From contig NZ_LMGZ01000018.1 in NCBI RefSeq assembly GCF_001427605.1, positions 248,001-312,000 on the forward strand: a stretch of 64,000 bases of DNA. Direction: 5' to 3'. The notes beneath the pieces were generated by a model. That model searched no databases. It was given only the letters and a program-made list of their open reading frames with translations, and was not told where the DNA came from. The DNA comes from Devosia sp. Root635. Lineage in GTDB: Bacteria > Pseudomonadota > Alphaproteobacteria > Rhizobiales > Devosiaceae. Of the stretch, positions 9,875-17,742 are shown piece after piece (positions within the stretch are counted from its first letter, which is position 1; each line of letters opens with the position of its first letter). A program made the translations under genes and the position numbers.

Positions 9875-11200
9875 ATGAACTATGTGCTGGCCGTTGTCAT
9901 TCTGCTGATCTGGCTCGCAGCCGTCCTGCGCCAGCGCCGGCTGTTGCCCGGAATCGTGGTTGCCTCGATTCTGGCGGTCAATATCCTGTCATTCTACCTG
10001 ATCCAGTTCCTCCAACTGGCCGACCTGATCCACATCGAGCACAGCTATAAGTATAAGAGAATTTACCTGGGGGATGAGTATCCGTTTCTGCTGACGGTGG
10101 GGGGACTGCTGGTTGCCATTTGCGCACCGTATATCCTGGGTGCAGTCGATAGGCCGAAACAGCTTGATGGCGCCGGGGGGCAACCCTCCATGAGCGCAAA
10201 CCAGCCCGTGCTGATTTTTGTTCTGGCTTGTTTTATCCTGACGATCTTTCACGCGATAACGACAAATCTAGCGTTTCTCGGCGAATACACGATATATCTG
10301 CAGTTTCGTGACCCCGCGAACTTGAATATCACCAATGATCTTGTCGCATTTTTTCACGGCAATATGGGCGCCGTGGGAATTCTATTGGGCGTGATCATTG
10401 CTACCTCCGGGCGGAAGTCGCTTTATACGGCATTCATGGCACTGTTTCCGTATTTCTATATCGTGGCATTTCAGGCCGCGAGCATCTCCCGCTGGCTCAT
10501 CCTCCAGCTTGCCATTCCGGCTGTCATACTCGCATTCAGGACACGTTTCCGCTGGCCGCTGCTGGCGTTGATAATCCTGTCCATGGTGCCCCTTTATGGC
10601 TCGCTGCGCGTGGTGCGGGAAGACAACGTGCTCGGTGTCGACGCGCTGGTGTCCTCGATGTTCGATGGAACATCTGTAAACTCAGGCTTTATCGTCGACT
10701 CGATCGGCAATATATTTGGCGCTGGATTGAATGTTTCTGAAGCGCAAGGAAAGGTCGACGTAACTTTTCCGCTTAATTTTAACGTTTTGTCATTTTCTCC
10801 ATTGCCGTCATCAATCGATGGATTTGACGACTGGCGTCAGTACACGCAGTGGATCAACATATACGGCCCATTCAACGTCTTTTCTGAACTCTATTGGATG
10901 GGTGTTGGTTGGTATATTTTGTTTGTTCTGTTGATGGTTGTTACCGTGCGATGGAATGACAAAGTCGACATGTTCCGGCGTGCTGGGCAGCTTACGCCTC
11001 TGCTTGCCGGTCTAGCGAATGTCTTGCTCTATTACGGCGTGCTGCTGACGACGCAATACCCTCTGCGAAGCGCAATGCGCTGGCCAGAGATTTCCGCCTT
11101 GCTCGCATTTTTGCTTGTGTCCCTCGCTTTGAGAACCCAGCGTCGCCGGACCGTTCGAGAGGCAAGACAAAATAGACCAGCAAACGCTAGGCCGGTTTAG
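9875..11200 (+). CDS. Polysaccharide polymerase-like membrane protein (Wzy candidate)
   Basis: The product is 441 residues with about 10-12 hydrophobic spans and a long extracytoplasmic loop in the second half (about 265-320), the layout of O-antigen polymerases. There is little sequence conservation in this family, so the call rests on topology and position directly after the flippase. The gene is clearly poorer in GC than its upstream neighbours: hand counts at 10681-10740 and 10741-10800 give 27 and 24 G+C of 60. This suggests acquisition by transfer, as is common for wzy genes. Its 3' end overlaps the opposing acyltransferase gene by 14 bases. Confidence 0.72.
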   Translation: MNYVLAVVILLIWLAAVLRQRRLLPGIVVASILAVNILSFYLIQFLQLADLIHIEHSYKYKRIYLGDEYPFLLTVGGLLVAICAPYILGAVDRPKQLDGAGGQPSMSANQPVLIFVLACFILTIFHAITTNLAFLGEYTIYLQFRDPANLNITNDLVAFFHGNMGAVGILLGVIIATSGRKSLYTAFMALFPYFYIVAFQAASISRWLILQLAIPAVILAFRTRFRWPLLALIILSMVPLYGSLRVVREDNVLGVDALVSSMFDGTSVNSGFIVDSIGNIFGAGLNVSEAQGKVDVTFPLNFNVLSFSPLPSSIDGFDDWRQYTQWINIYGPFNVFSELYWMGVGWYILFVLLMVVTVRWNDKVDMFRRAGQLTPLLAGLANVLLYYGVLLTTQYPLRSAMRWPEISALLAFLLVSLALRTQRRRTVREARQNRPANARPV

Positions 11201-12293
11201 CCCTCCGGGCCAGGGTGTGCTGTGCCATCGCTACCAGTGGCTTTTCCACGACGAGATGTACCGCGATGCAAAGAAGCACAGCAGCCAGCGAGGTCATCAG
11301 GATCACTATCCACATCGGACTTTCAGGGAATAATGACGCCCAAATGCCCAGTATTGCCGAAACAAAATGCAGGTGAAAAAGGTATATGGAGTAGGACGCG
11401 CTCCCAAGAAGCATGCCCACACGGCTTACTGTTCCAACCTCAATTTTTGATTTTATTGAGCAGAACATCAGAATTACGCTGATCGAGCCGGTCACCAAGA
11501 CGCCCGGTACTGAGTTGAAACTCAGTTGCCAGAAGTAGACGGCCAGCGTCAGAATGGCAAATCCGCCTAACAAAATCGCGAAAAGCACACCACCCTGTAG
11601 CTTGATTTGACCGGATGGACGGAAATTCCAAAACAAGCCGAGGGCCAGCCCCATCCCAAACAGTATGTTGACGGGATGGGTTATGAAGTTGACCAGACTC
11701 ATGCCCCAAGCTTCGTTCCCCCGGCCTACTTCGCCTACCAAGGGCCACGCGACAATGGGTGCAACTATCCAAGCCACGATTATCCAAGCCCTGCGTCTCG
11801 ACCCTAAAAATGTCACAGCGAACAAGGTGTAAAAGAGCGCCTCATGGCGCAAGGTCCACACCACGTTGGGCTCGAGTTCACCAATGGGGAAAAGTGTGAG
11901 CGCTCGCAGCATGGGAAGTGGATCGAAATCCCCCCGGCCCAGCAGCTTGAGTGCCGCATATGCCAGGATCGCAACCCAAAGCAAAGGAATTATGCGAGCA
12001 AATCTCTTTTGAAAAAAAGCTCCCATCGAAATCTTCGGAGCATTGCTTTTATTCAAACTGATTACGGAAATAATAAATCCGCTAATAACAAAAAACAGAT
12101 CCACTCCGACTGACCCGCTGTATAGGTATCCTCCAAGTATTTCTTTTGCGAAATATTTATCCAAGGCGGCAATTGCAGCTACGTGATTAACTACTACCGC
12201 AGTAGCAGCGATGCCTCTAAGATACTGTATCCCGACTATGTCTCGCTTAGGATCCATACTGTCTATAAGGGGGGCGCGAAACCAACGGAACAT
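11187..12293 (-). CDS. Acyltransferase family 3 membrane protein (OafA/ExoZ type)
   Basis: The product is 368 residues with about 10 membrane spans. The N-terminal RGIAATAVVVNHVAA carries the conserved R-x10-H of membrane-bound O-acyltransferases that decorate surface polysaccharides with acetyl or succinyl groups. FFVISGF and FARIIPLLW are also family motifs. I use the start at 12293 because CGAGG lies six bases upstream; an internal Met at 12257 has no such site. The gene begins 15 bases after the spike-fibre gene on the same strand, so the two are probably co-transcribed. GC is low (24 and 23 of 60 at 12061-12120 and 12121-12180). Confidence 0.85.
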   Translation of the reverse strand: MFRWFRAPLIDSMDPKRDIVGIQYLRGIAATAVVVNHVAAIAALDKYFAKEILGGYLYSGSVGVDLFFVISGFIISVISLNKSNAPKISMGAFFQKRFARIIPLLWVAILAYAALKLLGRGDFDPLPMLRALTLFPIGELEPNVVWTLRHEALFYTLFAVTFLGSRRRAWIIVAWIVAPIVAWPLVGEVGRGNEAWGMSLVNFITHPVNILFGMGLALGLFWNFRPSGQIKLQGGVLFAILLGGFAILTLAVYFWQLSFNSVPGVLVTGSISVILMFCSIKSKIEVGTVSRVGMLLGSASYSIYLFHLHFVSAILGIWASLFPESPMWIVILMTSLAAVLLCIAVHLVVEKPLVAMAQHTLARRAKPA

Positions 12294-12308
12294 TTGTACC
12301 TCGTGCGA

Positions 12309-13094
12309 TCACGGAGCGCCCACCGAAGTCAGATATGACCGAAGGGCTGACGTAGTTTGAACCACATTCGCACCGTCGAGGCACGACCCAAAGTGAGAAG
12401 CTGCTATCTGTTTTGTGCAGTGGTTGCCGCCGTTGGCGCCTGCCACCCAGAAGTTTGACGACGCTACCGTTGCTGAACCGTTCGGAGGGGTGGCTTGGTT
12501 TATGCCGTCCTTATGGATGCGATAGCTGACAGCACTGTTGCGCGCGAAAATTGTGTGTCCAACCGACGTTGCGGCCGCTGGCAAAATGGTGGGGGCAATG
12601 CCGTCGTTCATTCGGCCCGATATGGCGCTTGCGGCGGTGCGGGCGAAGATGCGGGCGTTGAGGTTGCCGATGTCGTTTTTGTCTTCGGCAACGTTGGTGA
12701 GGCACCAGACGCCGAGGTGGGCGTCGTTGAGGGTGAACTTGCCGCCGGCGGTGGCGGGATTGAAGCCGGTATCGAGATAGGCGTTGAAGCCGTTGCCGGT
12801 ATAGCCGCGGTCCACTTCGAAGGCGGGGCCGTTGACCGGCGTCAGATTGTAGGCATCGGCCACCCAGTTGAGGCGTGCCGCCTGGGCGGTGTGGGCGGCC
12901 AGCATGTAGAAGGCGTCGAGCCGCGACCAGACGCCGGCCTGCTTGAGGCCGGCGATCAGCGTGTTGATCAGGCCCTTGCGGCGGGCGTCGGGCGGGGCAG
13001 CCATGCGGGCGAAAAGGGCCAGGGCTTCCGGCTCATAGGCCGGGCGGGAGCCCAGGGTGATGTCGAGGCCGAGGCCCGATCCGGTCATCGGCAT
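12309..13094 (-). CDS. Probable spike/fibre protein paired with a GTA-type spike base
   Basis: The product is 261 residues with no signal peptide or membrane segment. It is rich in Ala, Asn, Gly and Thr, as are many phage fibres, and ends in a small helix-like stretch (ALRSYLTSVGA). Its start overlaps the stop of the spike-base gene, the arrangement of ghsA-ghsB in the Rhodobacter capsulatus gene transfer agent, where the pair forms head spikes that contact the capsule. Identification as a fibre is inferred from this pairing and composition; I do not recognise the sequence itself. Base composition changes along the gene: 41 of 60 G+C at 12901-12960 but 32 of 60 at 12361-12420, so the C-terminal, presumably receptor-binding, part may have been exchanged. 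Confidence 0.5.
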   Translation of the reverse strand: MPMTGSGLGLDITLGSRPAYEPEALALFARMAAPPDARRKGLINTLIAGLKQAGVWSRLDAFYMLAAHTAQAARLNWVADAYNLTPVNGPAFEVDRGYTGNGFNAYLDTGFNPATAGGKFTLNDAHLGVWCLTNVAEDKNDIGNLNARIFARTAASAISGRMNDGIAPTILPAAATSVGHTIFARNSAVSYRIHKDGINQATPPNGSATVASSNFWVAGANGGNHCTKQIAASHFGSCLDGANVVQTTSALRSYLTSVGAP

Positions 13095-13354
13095 CAGCTC
13101 AGCCCCACCAGATTGGTGGCGGTGCTGGCGGTGCCGATGCGGATGGCGCGGATCGGCAGGACGCTGCCGGCCGGAACGGCGGTGAAGGTAACGTCGGCGC
13201 CGCTCAGCAATCGTGCCGCCACATCGCCGGCGCCACCGACATAGATGGCCCGTGTCACCTCGGCAAGGTCGGCGGCGTCGCTCGGCACGATGGCGAAGCC
13301 GTGGGCGGCCGGTCCCTGGATGCTGGTGGCGTGGCCTTGGTATCTATCGGTCAT
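13094..13354 (-). CDS. Spike base protein, RCAP_rcc01079 (GhsA-like) family
   Basis: The product is 86 residues. The start Met at 13354 has a strong ribosome binding site (AAGGGGGA) just upstream; an earlier in-frame Met has none. The motifs HGFAIVPSDAADL (about 19-31), TRAIYVGGAGDVA and VPAGSVLPIRA closely match my memory of the family named after rcc01079 of the Rhodobacter capsulatus gene transfer agent. That protein forms the base of head spikes. The pattern also occurs in prophages. Here it stands alone with a fibre-like partner, far from any capsid, portal or tail gene in the window, inside a polysaccharide locus. The RcGTA spike genes also lie outside its main structural cluster. Confidence 0.65.
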   Translation of the reverse strand: MTDRYQGHATSIQGPAAHGFAIVPSDAADLAEVTRAIYVGGAGDVAARLLSGADVTFTAVPAGSVLPIRAIRIGTASTATNLVGLS

Positions 13355-13420
13355 TGGTATCCCCCTTATGTTCACGCATCAGCGTAACATCGGGGCAAAA
13401 GCGGGGGGATAAGTGGGCCG

Positions 13421-14233
13421 TCAGCGCGCGACGACGGTCAGGTCGGTGACCGTATAGGCATCTCCGTCGATGGCGACATGCCAATGGACGGTGTAGTCGG
13501 CGCCCGCCTCGAGGCCTTCGACCACGGTATAGAGCCAGCGCCGATTGTCGCGGCCGCGGAGAGGATAAAGGCGGACCGGGCCACCGGCAACCGGGGTGGT
13601 GAAATCGAGGCTATAGGTGCCGTCGGCCTCGGGCGCGTAGTTGGCCGGGCCCAGCAGCCATTGCAAGGCGACCGGATCGTAGATGCCAGTGCGGCGCAGA
13701 TCGACCGGGCTGGTGGCGATGGCGGGCGAGCCGGCGAGTTCCATGCCGTTCCATGTCCATACCGAGCGGTCGGCCTCTACGGCGACCGGACCGAAGGCGA
13801 AGCCGGGCTCGCTGCCGTCGTCATCGTCGGCTGGTGGTTCGGGCCGCGGGGCAGGGGGCGGCGGCGCGGGTTCGGCGACCGCCGGCATGCTCGCATAAAG
13901 GGCCTCGGCAAGGGCTGCGACGCCGGTAGGGGTCAGCGGCCCGAGTGCGCAGATTTTGGCAATGCCGGCTTCGGCGCAGAAGGCGTTCAGCTCGCGAATG
14001 GTGGCGATGGTGAATTGGCCATTGGGCGCGGCGGAGCGAAACCCGCGCTGGCGCAGCTCGCCTTGCAGGACATGAACGAAGCTGTTCGGGTCGTCGGCGA
14101 AGATTTCCGCCAGCAGGGTGGCGCGCTCCCCCGGTGTTGCCGCCGCAGCCAGGGCCTGCTCGGCGGGCGATTGCGCCAGCGCCGGACCGGCACAGCAAGC
14201 AATGGCGGCCAGGATAGGTAGTAATGCGCGCAT
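13421..14233 (-). CDS. Secreted proline-rich protein of unknown function
   Basis: The product is 270 residues. CGGAGG upstream supports the Met at 14233. Residues 1-20 form a Sec signal peptide. Residues about 30-110 contain a helical segment with a weak resemblance to peptidoglycan-binding helical repeats (FVHVLQGELRQRGFRS). A Pro/Glu/Asp-rich linker (about 118-145) leads to a C-terminal part rich in Trp, Tyr and Thr that looks like a beta-sandwich. I know no family. It sits 66 bases upstream of the spike-base gene on the same strand and may share its transcript. A periplasmic or surface role is likely. Confidence 0.6.
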   Translation of the reverse strand: MRALLPILAAIACCAGPALAQSPAEQALAAAATPGERATLLAEIFADDPNSFVHVLQGELRQRGFRSAAPNGQFTIATIRELNAFCAEAGIAKICALGPLTPTGVAALAEALYASMPAVAEPAPPPPAPRPEPPADDDDGSEPGFAFGPVAVEADRSVWTWNGMELAGSPAIATSPVDLRRTGIYDPVALQWLLGPANYAPEADGTYSLDFTTPVAGGPVRLYPLRGRDNRRWLYTVVEGLEAGADYTVHWHVAIDGDAYTVTDLTVVAR

Positions 14234-14378
14234 GGTGCCGTCCTCCGGAGCATCTTCCCAGAGAAGGTCGGACTAAACGCGGACACAGTCAACGGGCGCC
14301 AGTGCCGCCACGCGATTGGCGGTTGCCCGCCGGGGGCGCATGGCCGATATTCGGCGGGAATCAGCCGATGGAGCCGTC

Positions 14379-14762
14379 ATGGTCTTGGGAATCAGGTTTC
14401 GGACCCGCGCGCAGCAACGAGACCAGCAGGGCGACCGGGCGCGCATGCAAAGCGTCCGCGACGCGGTGCTGGCGGCGCGGAACTCGGCGGAACGGGAGCG
14501 CGAGGGGCTGCGCCTGCGCATCGCCGAATGGTATGATCGGGCCGTCGCCATCATGGACACGTCGGGAGAATACGGCACGCGTTCTCCCGAGGATGAGAGC
14601 GAGATCAGTGCCGCGTCCAAGGAAGCGGCAGCGGCCGAGTTGCGCGTGCGCGAAATCGCCCGCTCGGTGGCGGTGTTCGACGACATCCTCGGCAAGCTCG
14701 ATGAGGCCGAACAAGCCGCCGGGCAAGCGGCAGATGCGCCCGAGCCGGGCGGACAGGGCTAG
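14379..14762 (+). CDS. Small charged coiled-coil protein, unknown
   Basis: The product is 127 residues from the ATG at 14379, which has GGAG six bases upstream; an open frame continues 63 bases further up without such a signal. It is rich in Arg, Glu, Ala and Gln with heptad-like spacing over about residues 10-110, suggesting a coiled coil. No signal peptide or membrane segment is visible. It ends five bases before the stop of the convergent BY-kinase gene. I do not recognise a family. Confidence 0.5.
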   Translation: MVLGIRFRTRAQQRDQQGDRARMQSVRDAVLAARNSAEREREGLRLRIAEWYDRAVAIMDTSGEYGTRSPEDESEISAASKEAAAAELRVREIARSVAVFDDILGKLDEAEQAAGQAADAPEPGGQG

Positions 14763-14767
14763 AACCT

Positions 14768-16897
14768 TCAGTTGTCCTGGGCGTAGTAGCCGCCATATTT
14801 GCGCTCGTAGCCGCTGCGCGAAATGTCGACCTGATTGAGCACGACCACCGTCTTGGCTTGCTTGCGCGTGGCTTCGTCGAGATTGGCGAGCGCGCGGCGC
14901 GCGTCGGTCTGTGCGGTGGTGGCCCAGCGCAGCACGAACACGACCGCGTCGGCGAAACGCGCGATATAGCGCCCGTCGACCACCGGGGCGAGGGGCGGGC
15001 TATCGAGCACGATGACGGCGAAGGAATTGCGGGCGGCGGCAATCAGCCGGCCAAAGGCCGGGCCCGCCAGCAACTGGTCGGTGGGCAGGTCGCTGCGACG
15101 CGAGCCGACGATGAGCGTCATCTCGGTCAGATTGTCCTTGCTGACGATGTTCTGCACACCGACATCGCGCATGGCCTCGTCGGTGAGAAAGTCGAGCAGG
15201 CCCTGGGAGGATTCGAGATTGAGGTGGCGGTGGATGCTCGGCTTGCGCAGGTCGCAGTCGATCAGCAAGGTGCTGTAGCCGGCCAGCGAATAGGATCGTG
15301 CCAGGGCCAGGGCCGCAGTGGTCTTGCCTTCGTTGGGCGCGGTCGACGTCACCAGGATGACGCGGCTGCCGGTATTCTCCTCGTCGGGCCCGTACAAATC
15401 CTGATCCAGAACGGCGCGGATGCGCCGGATCGACTCGGCAAAGAGCGACAAAGGTGCGGTCACCATCATATTGGCGAGGCTTTCGCGTTCGGACTTGGCC
15501 CGTTCGCGCGGGACCGATGCCGCCACCTGCTGGTGCAATACCGATTCCACCTGTTCTTCGGTGGTGAAACCGCCGATCAGGTTTTCGCGCAGGAAGGCAA
15601 GCCCGCCGCCGAGGCCCAGGCCGGCCAAGGCGGCCAGCATGACGATGAGCGGTTTATTGGGGAAGGACGGGCGTTCCGGCGGCAGGGCCGGGGAGACGAT
15701 GCGGCTGTCGGCGAGCTGCAGGTCGGCCTGGGCTTCGAGATCCTGGGAGCGCGCCAGCAGCGTCTGGTATTGGGTGCGGGCCAGTTCCGCGCCCTGCTGC
15801 AACTCGTAGAGGCGGGTGAGAACATCGGCCGACAGGGAGCTGCCCAGCACCTCCTGGCGCAGGCGCTGCCGCAGCGTGTCTTCCTGGGTCTGGTTCTGGG
15901 TGACCGACTCGCGCAGATCGCTGACCTCGCTGGTGGCCGTCTCGCGCAGCCGGTTCTCGATGGCCGCCAGTTCGTCGCGCAGGTTCACGGCGGTCGGCGT
16001 GTCGGAGCCAGCCTGGCTCAATTGGTCGGCCAGATCCTGGCGCTGCCGATCCAACTCGTCGAGCGCGGAGGATTGGAGGGTCGAGACGATGGAACTCCAG
16101 TCCTCGTTCGCCAGATAGGTCGTTACGGCCTCGGCCGAGCGCTGCGACTGATCGCGCGCCGCCTGGAGCTGCGACATCTGCTGCTGCATCTGTGCCAGGT
16201 CGGTACGGCCGCTGTCCTCTATGATGCGCTGCATGTTGTCGGATACGAAGCTATCGAACTGGCCTTCCGAACTGACGATAGCCTCGCGGGCCTGCCCGAT
16301 GCGGGCCTGCAGGACGTTGTAGGAAGCCAGGACGCTGTCCACCTTGGAGGCCAGTTGGTCGGCGATGTAGGACTCGGCGATGGCATTGGTGATCCTGGCG
16401 GCCTTTTCGGCCTGCTCGGATCGCACCTGCACGGAGATGAGATAGGTGAGTCCGCGGCGCTGCACGCTGACGGCGGAGCGCAGCTGGGACAGGGCCTGGT
16501 TCACCGCCTGCTCGCCCGAAGGCGGCGCGGGCGTACTGAGGCGCAGGAAGGTCAGGACGCGCGGCCACAGGCCGATCGATACGCCGAATTCCGGATCGGT
16601 GACCAGGTTCTCGTCGCGAATGGCGCGGAGCAGCACATTGTCCGAGCGGGCAAGTTCGACCTCGCTGTCGATACGGGCACTGTCGGCGGCGGAACTGTTC
16701 ATCTGCGCTTCGGGCGCGAGCAGATTCTTGTTGCTTGGATCGACCAGAATCAGCGCCGAAGAGGTGAAGGTCGGCGTCAGCGTGAAGGCGACCAGCGTGG
16801 CCAGCGCGACGACAGCGACCACGGTCACGACAATCAGCCGGAACTGGCGGCGCAGCAGTCCGAAGATTGCCCGGAGATTAAGTTCGTTCTCGTCCAT
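14768..16897 (-). CDS. Polysaccharide co-polymerase / BY-kinase (Wzc-type)
   Basis: Wzc proteins control chain length and export of capsule or exopolysaccharide and autophosphorylate on tyrosines. The 709-residue product has all parts in one chain. These are a Wzz-type N-terminus with a membrane span at about 22-42, a long periplasmic coiled-coil region (about 190-400), a second span near 415-435 and a C-terminal kinase. Walker A is GKTT (524-527), Walker A' LLIDCD (544-549) and Walker B VIVLDSPP (628-635). The C-terminal tail carries Tyr697, 701, 704 and 705, the expected autophosphorylation cluster. It lies 80 bases downstream of the metallophosphatase gene in a four-gene - strand operon. 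No Wza-type outer membrane exporter is in the window. Confidence 0.93.
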   Translation of the reverse strand: MDENELNLRAIFGLLRRQFRLIVVTVVAVVALATLVAFTLTPTFTSSALILVDPSNKNLLAPEAQMNSSAADSARIDSEVELARSDNVLLRAIRDENLVTDPEFGVSIGLWPRVLTFLRLSTPAPPSGEQAVNQALSQLRSAVSVQRRGLTYLISVQVRSEQAEKAARITNAIAESYIADQLASKVDSVLASYNVLQARIGQAREAIVSSEGQFDSFVSDNMQRIIEDSGRTDLAQMQQQMSQLQAARDQSQRSAEAVTTYLANEDWSSIVSTLQSSALDELDRQRQDLADQLSQAGSDTPTAVNLRDELAAIENRLRETATSEVSDLRESVTQNQTQEDTLRQRLRQEVLGSSLSADVLTRLYELQQGAELARTQYQTLLARSQDLEAQADLQLADSRIVSPALPPERPSFPNKPLIVMLAALAGLGLGGGLAFLRENLIGGFTTEEQVESVLHQQVAASVPRERAKSERESLANMMVTAPLSLFAESIRRIRAVLDQDLYGPDEENTGSRVILVTSTAPNEGKTTAALALARSYSLAGYSTLLIDCDLRKPSIHRHLNLESSQGLLDFLTDEAMRDVGVQNIVSKDNLTEMTLIVGSRRSDLPTDQLLAGPAFGRLIAAARNSFAVIVLDSPPLAPVVDGRYIARFADAVVFVLRWATTAQTDARRALANLDEATRKQAKTVVVLNQVDISRSGYERKYGGYYAQDN

Positions 16898-16977
16898 GTG
16901 GCGAATCCTGGGCTAGACGTGCTGGTAACGGGCCGGCTGTGGCGAGCCGGCAGGGTGGCGATGCCTCGGGCGGCGTG

Positions 16978-17742
16978 TCAATTGGTGAGAAGCAGGACGG
17001 GCTCTTGCGGACGAAGCCGCGCCGCGGTCAGCCTGCCAGTGGCAAAGGCGCCGGTATCGACACAGATGCGCCCAGGCAGACAGACTGCCTCCGCTGCGGG
17101 TGTATGGCCGTGGACAACCATGCGATCCTGGACCGGTGGCGCGTTGAAGAATTCGTCTCGTATCCAGAGCAGGTCATCCTCACTTTGGCGTTCAACCGAG
17201 TCAATGCCGGGCCGCAGCCCGGCATGAACAAACACCACACCAGGCAATGACAGTGTTAGCGGCAAATCCTGCAAAAAAGCAACGTGCTCCTGCGGGATAT
17301 GGCTATCGACGATTGCTTTGAGTTCCTTGCGTCCGGCGCGGGTAACTGCGGACATGGAAATGCCATAGGAAGAAAGCGTCTCCAAGCCCCCGAACTTCAG
17401 CCAGTCATCATTGGGAGCAGGTGTTTCGAGAAAGCGCAGCATCATCGTTTCGTGGTTGCCGGCGAGGCAGATGCGCCTGAATCCCGTGGGCGGGGTCGTG
17501 GTGAGGCGGTCGAGCACACCGGCGGAGTGGTTGCCGCGGTCGACATAATCCCCCAGCATCACGATCCATTTCTCTCCGGCGATGCCGGCGGCGTCGGTGG
17601 CGATATTGCGTTCCAGGTTGCGCAATTCGTCAAGGCAGCCATGCACGTCGCCGATCGCGTAGACCACCTCGGGCCAATCGGCGGCGCTGAGATGGCTGCG
17701 GGCGCTCCGGGGGGCAGGGCGCCTGAAGGGATTGAACAGCAT
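16978..17742 (-). CDS. PPP-family metallophosphatase in the BY-kinase operon
   Basis: The product is 254 residues. The phosphoesterase metal-site motifs are all present: GDVHG (31-35), GDYVDRG (64-70), GNHE (95-98) and a C-terminal VHGHTP. This is the pattern of bacterial Ser/Thr or dual-specificity phosphatases related to lambda phosphatase and PrpA. The start is the ATG overlapping the O-antigen-ligase stop (TGATG). Wzc systems normally use a low-molecular-weight Tyr phosphatase (Wzb) or a PHP-type enzyme; neither is here, so this protein may dephosphorylate the kinase. That link is an inference from position. A longer frame reading upstream from this gene is an artefact over the ligase gene. 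Confidence 0.82.
   Translation of the reverse strand: MLFNPFRRPAPRSARSHLSAADWPEVVYAIGDVHGCLDELRNLERNIATDAAGIAGEKWIVMLGDYVDRGNHSAGVLDRLTTTPPTGFRRICLAGNHETMMLRFLETPAPNDDWLKFGGLETLSSYGISMSAVTRAGRKELKAIVDSHIPQEHVAFLQDLPLTLSLPGVVFVHAGLRPGIDSVERQSEDDLLWIRDEFFNAPPVQDRMVVHGHTPAAEAVCLPGRICVDTGAFATGRLTAARLRPQEPVLLLTN

Noticed and set aside
13094-14233. Complete prophage or GTA cluster in the polysaccharide locus
   Set aside because: Only the spike pair is phage-like; no capsid, portal, terminase, tail or integrase gene is present in the window.
14858-17227. 789-codon open frame antisense to the BY-kinase and metallophosphatase genes
   Set aside because: Its product is a low-complexity Gly/Gln/Arg/Val mixture typical of the antisense frame of GC-rich genes; the opposite strand has clear domain motifs.
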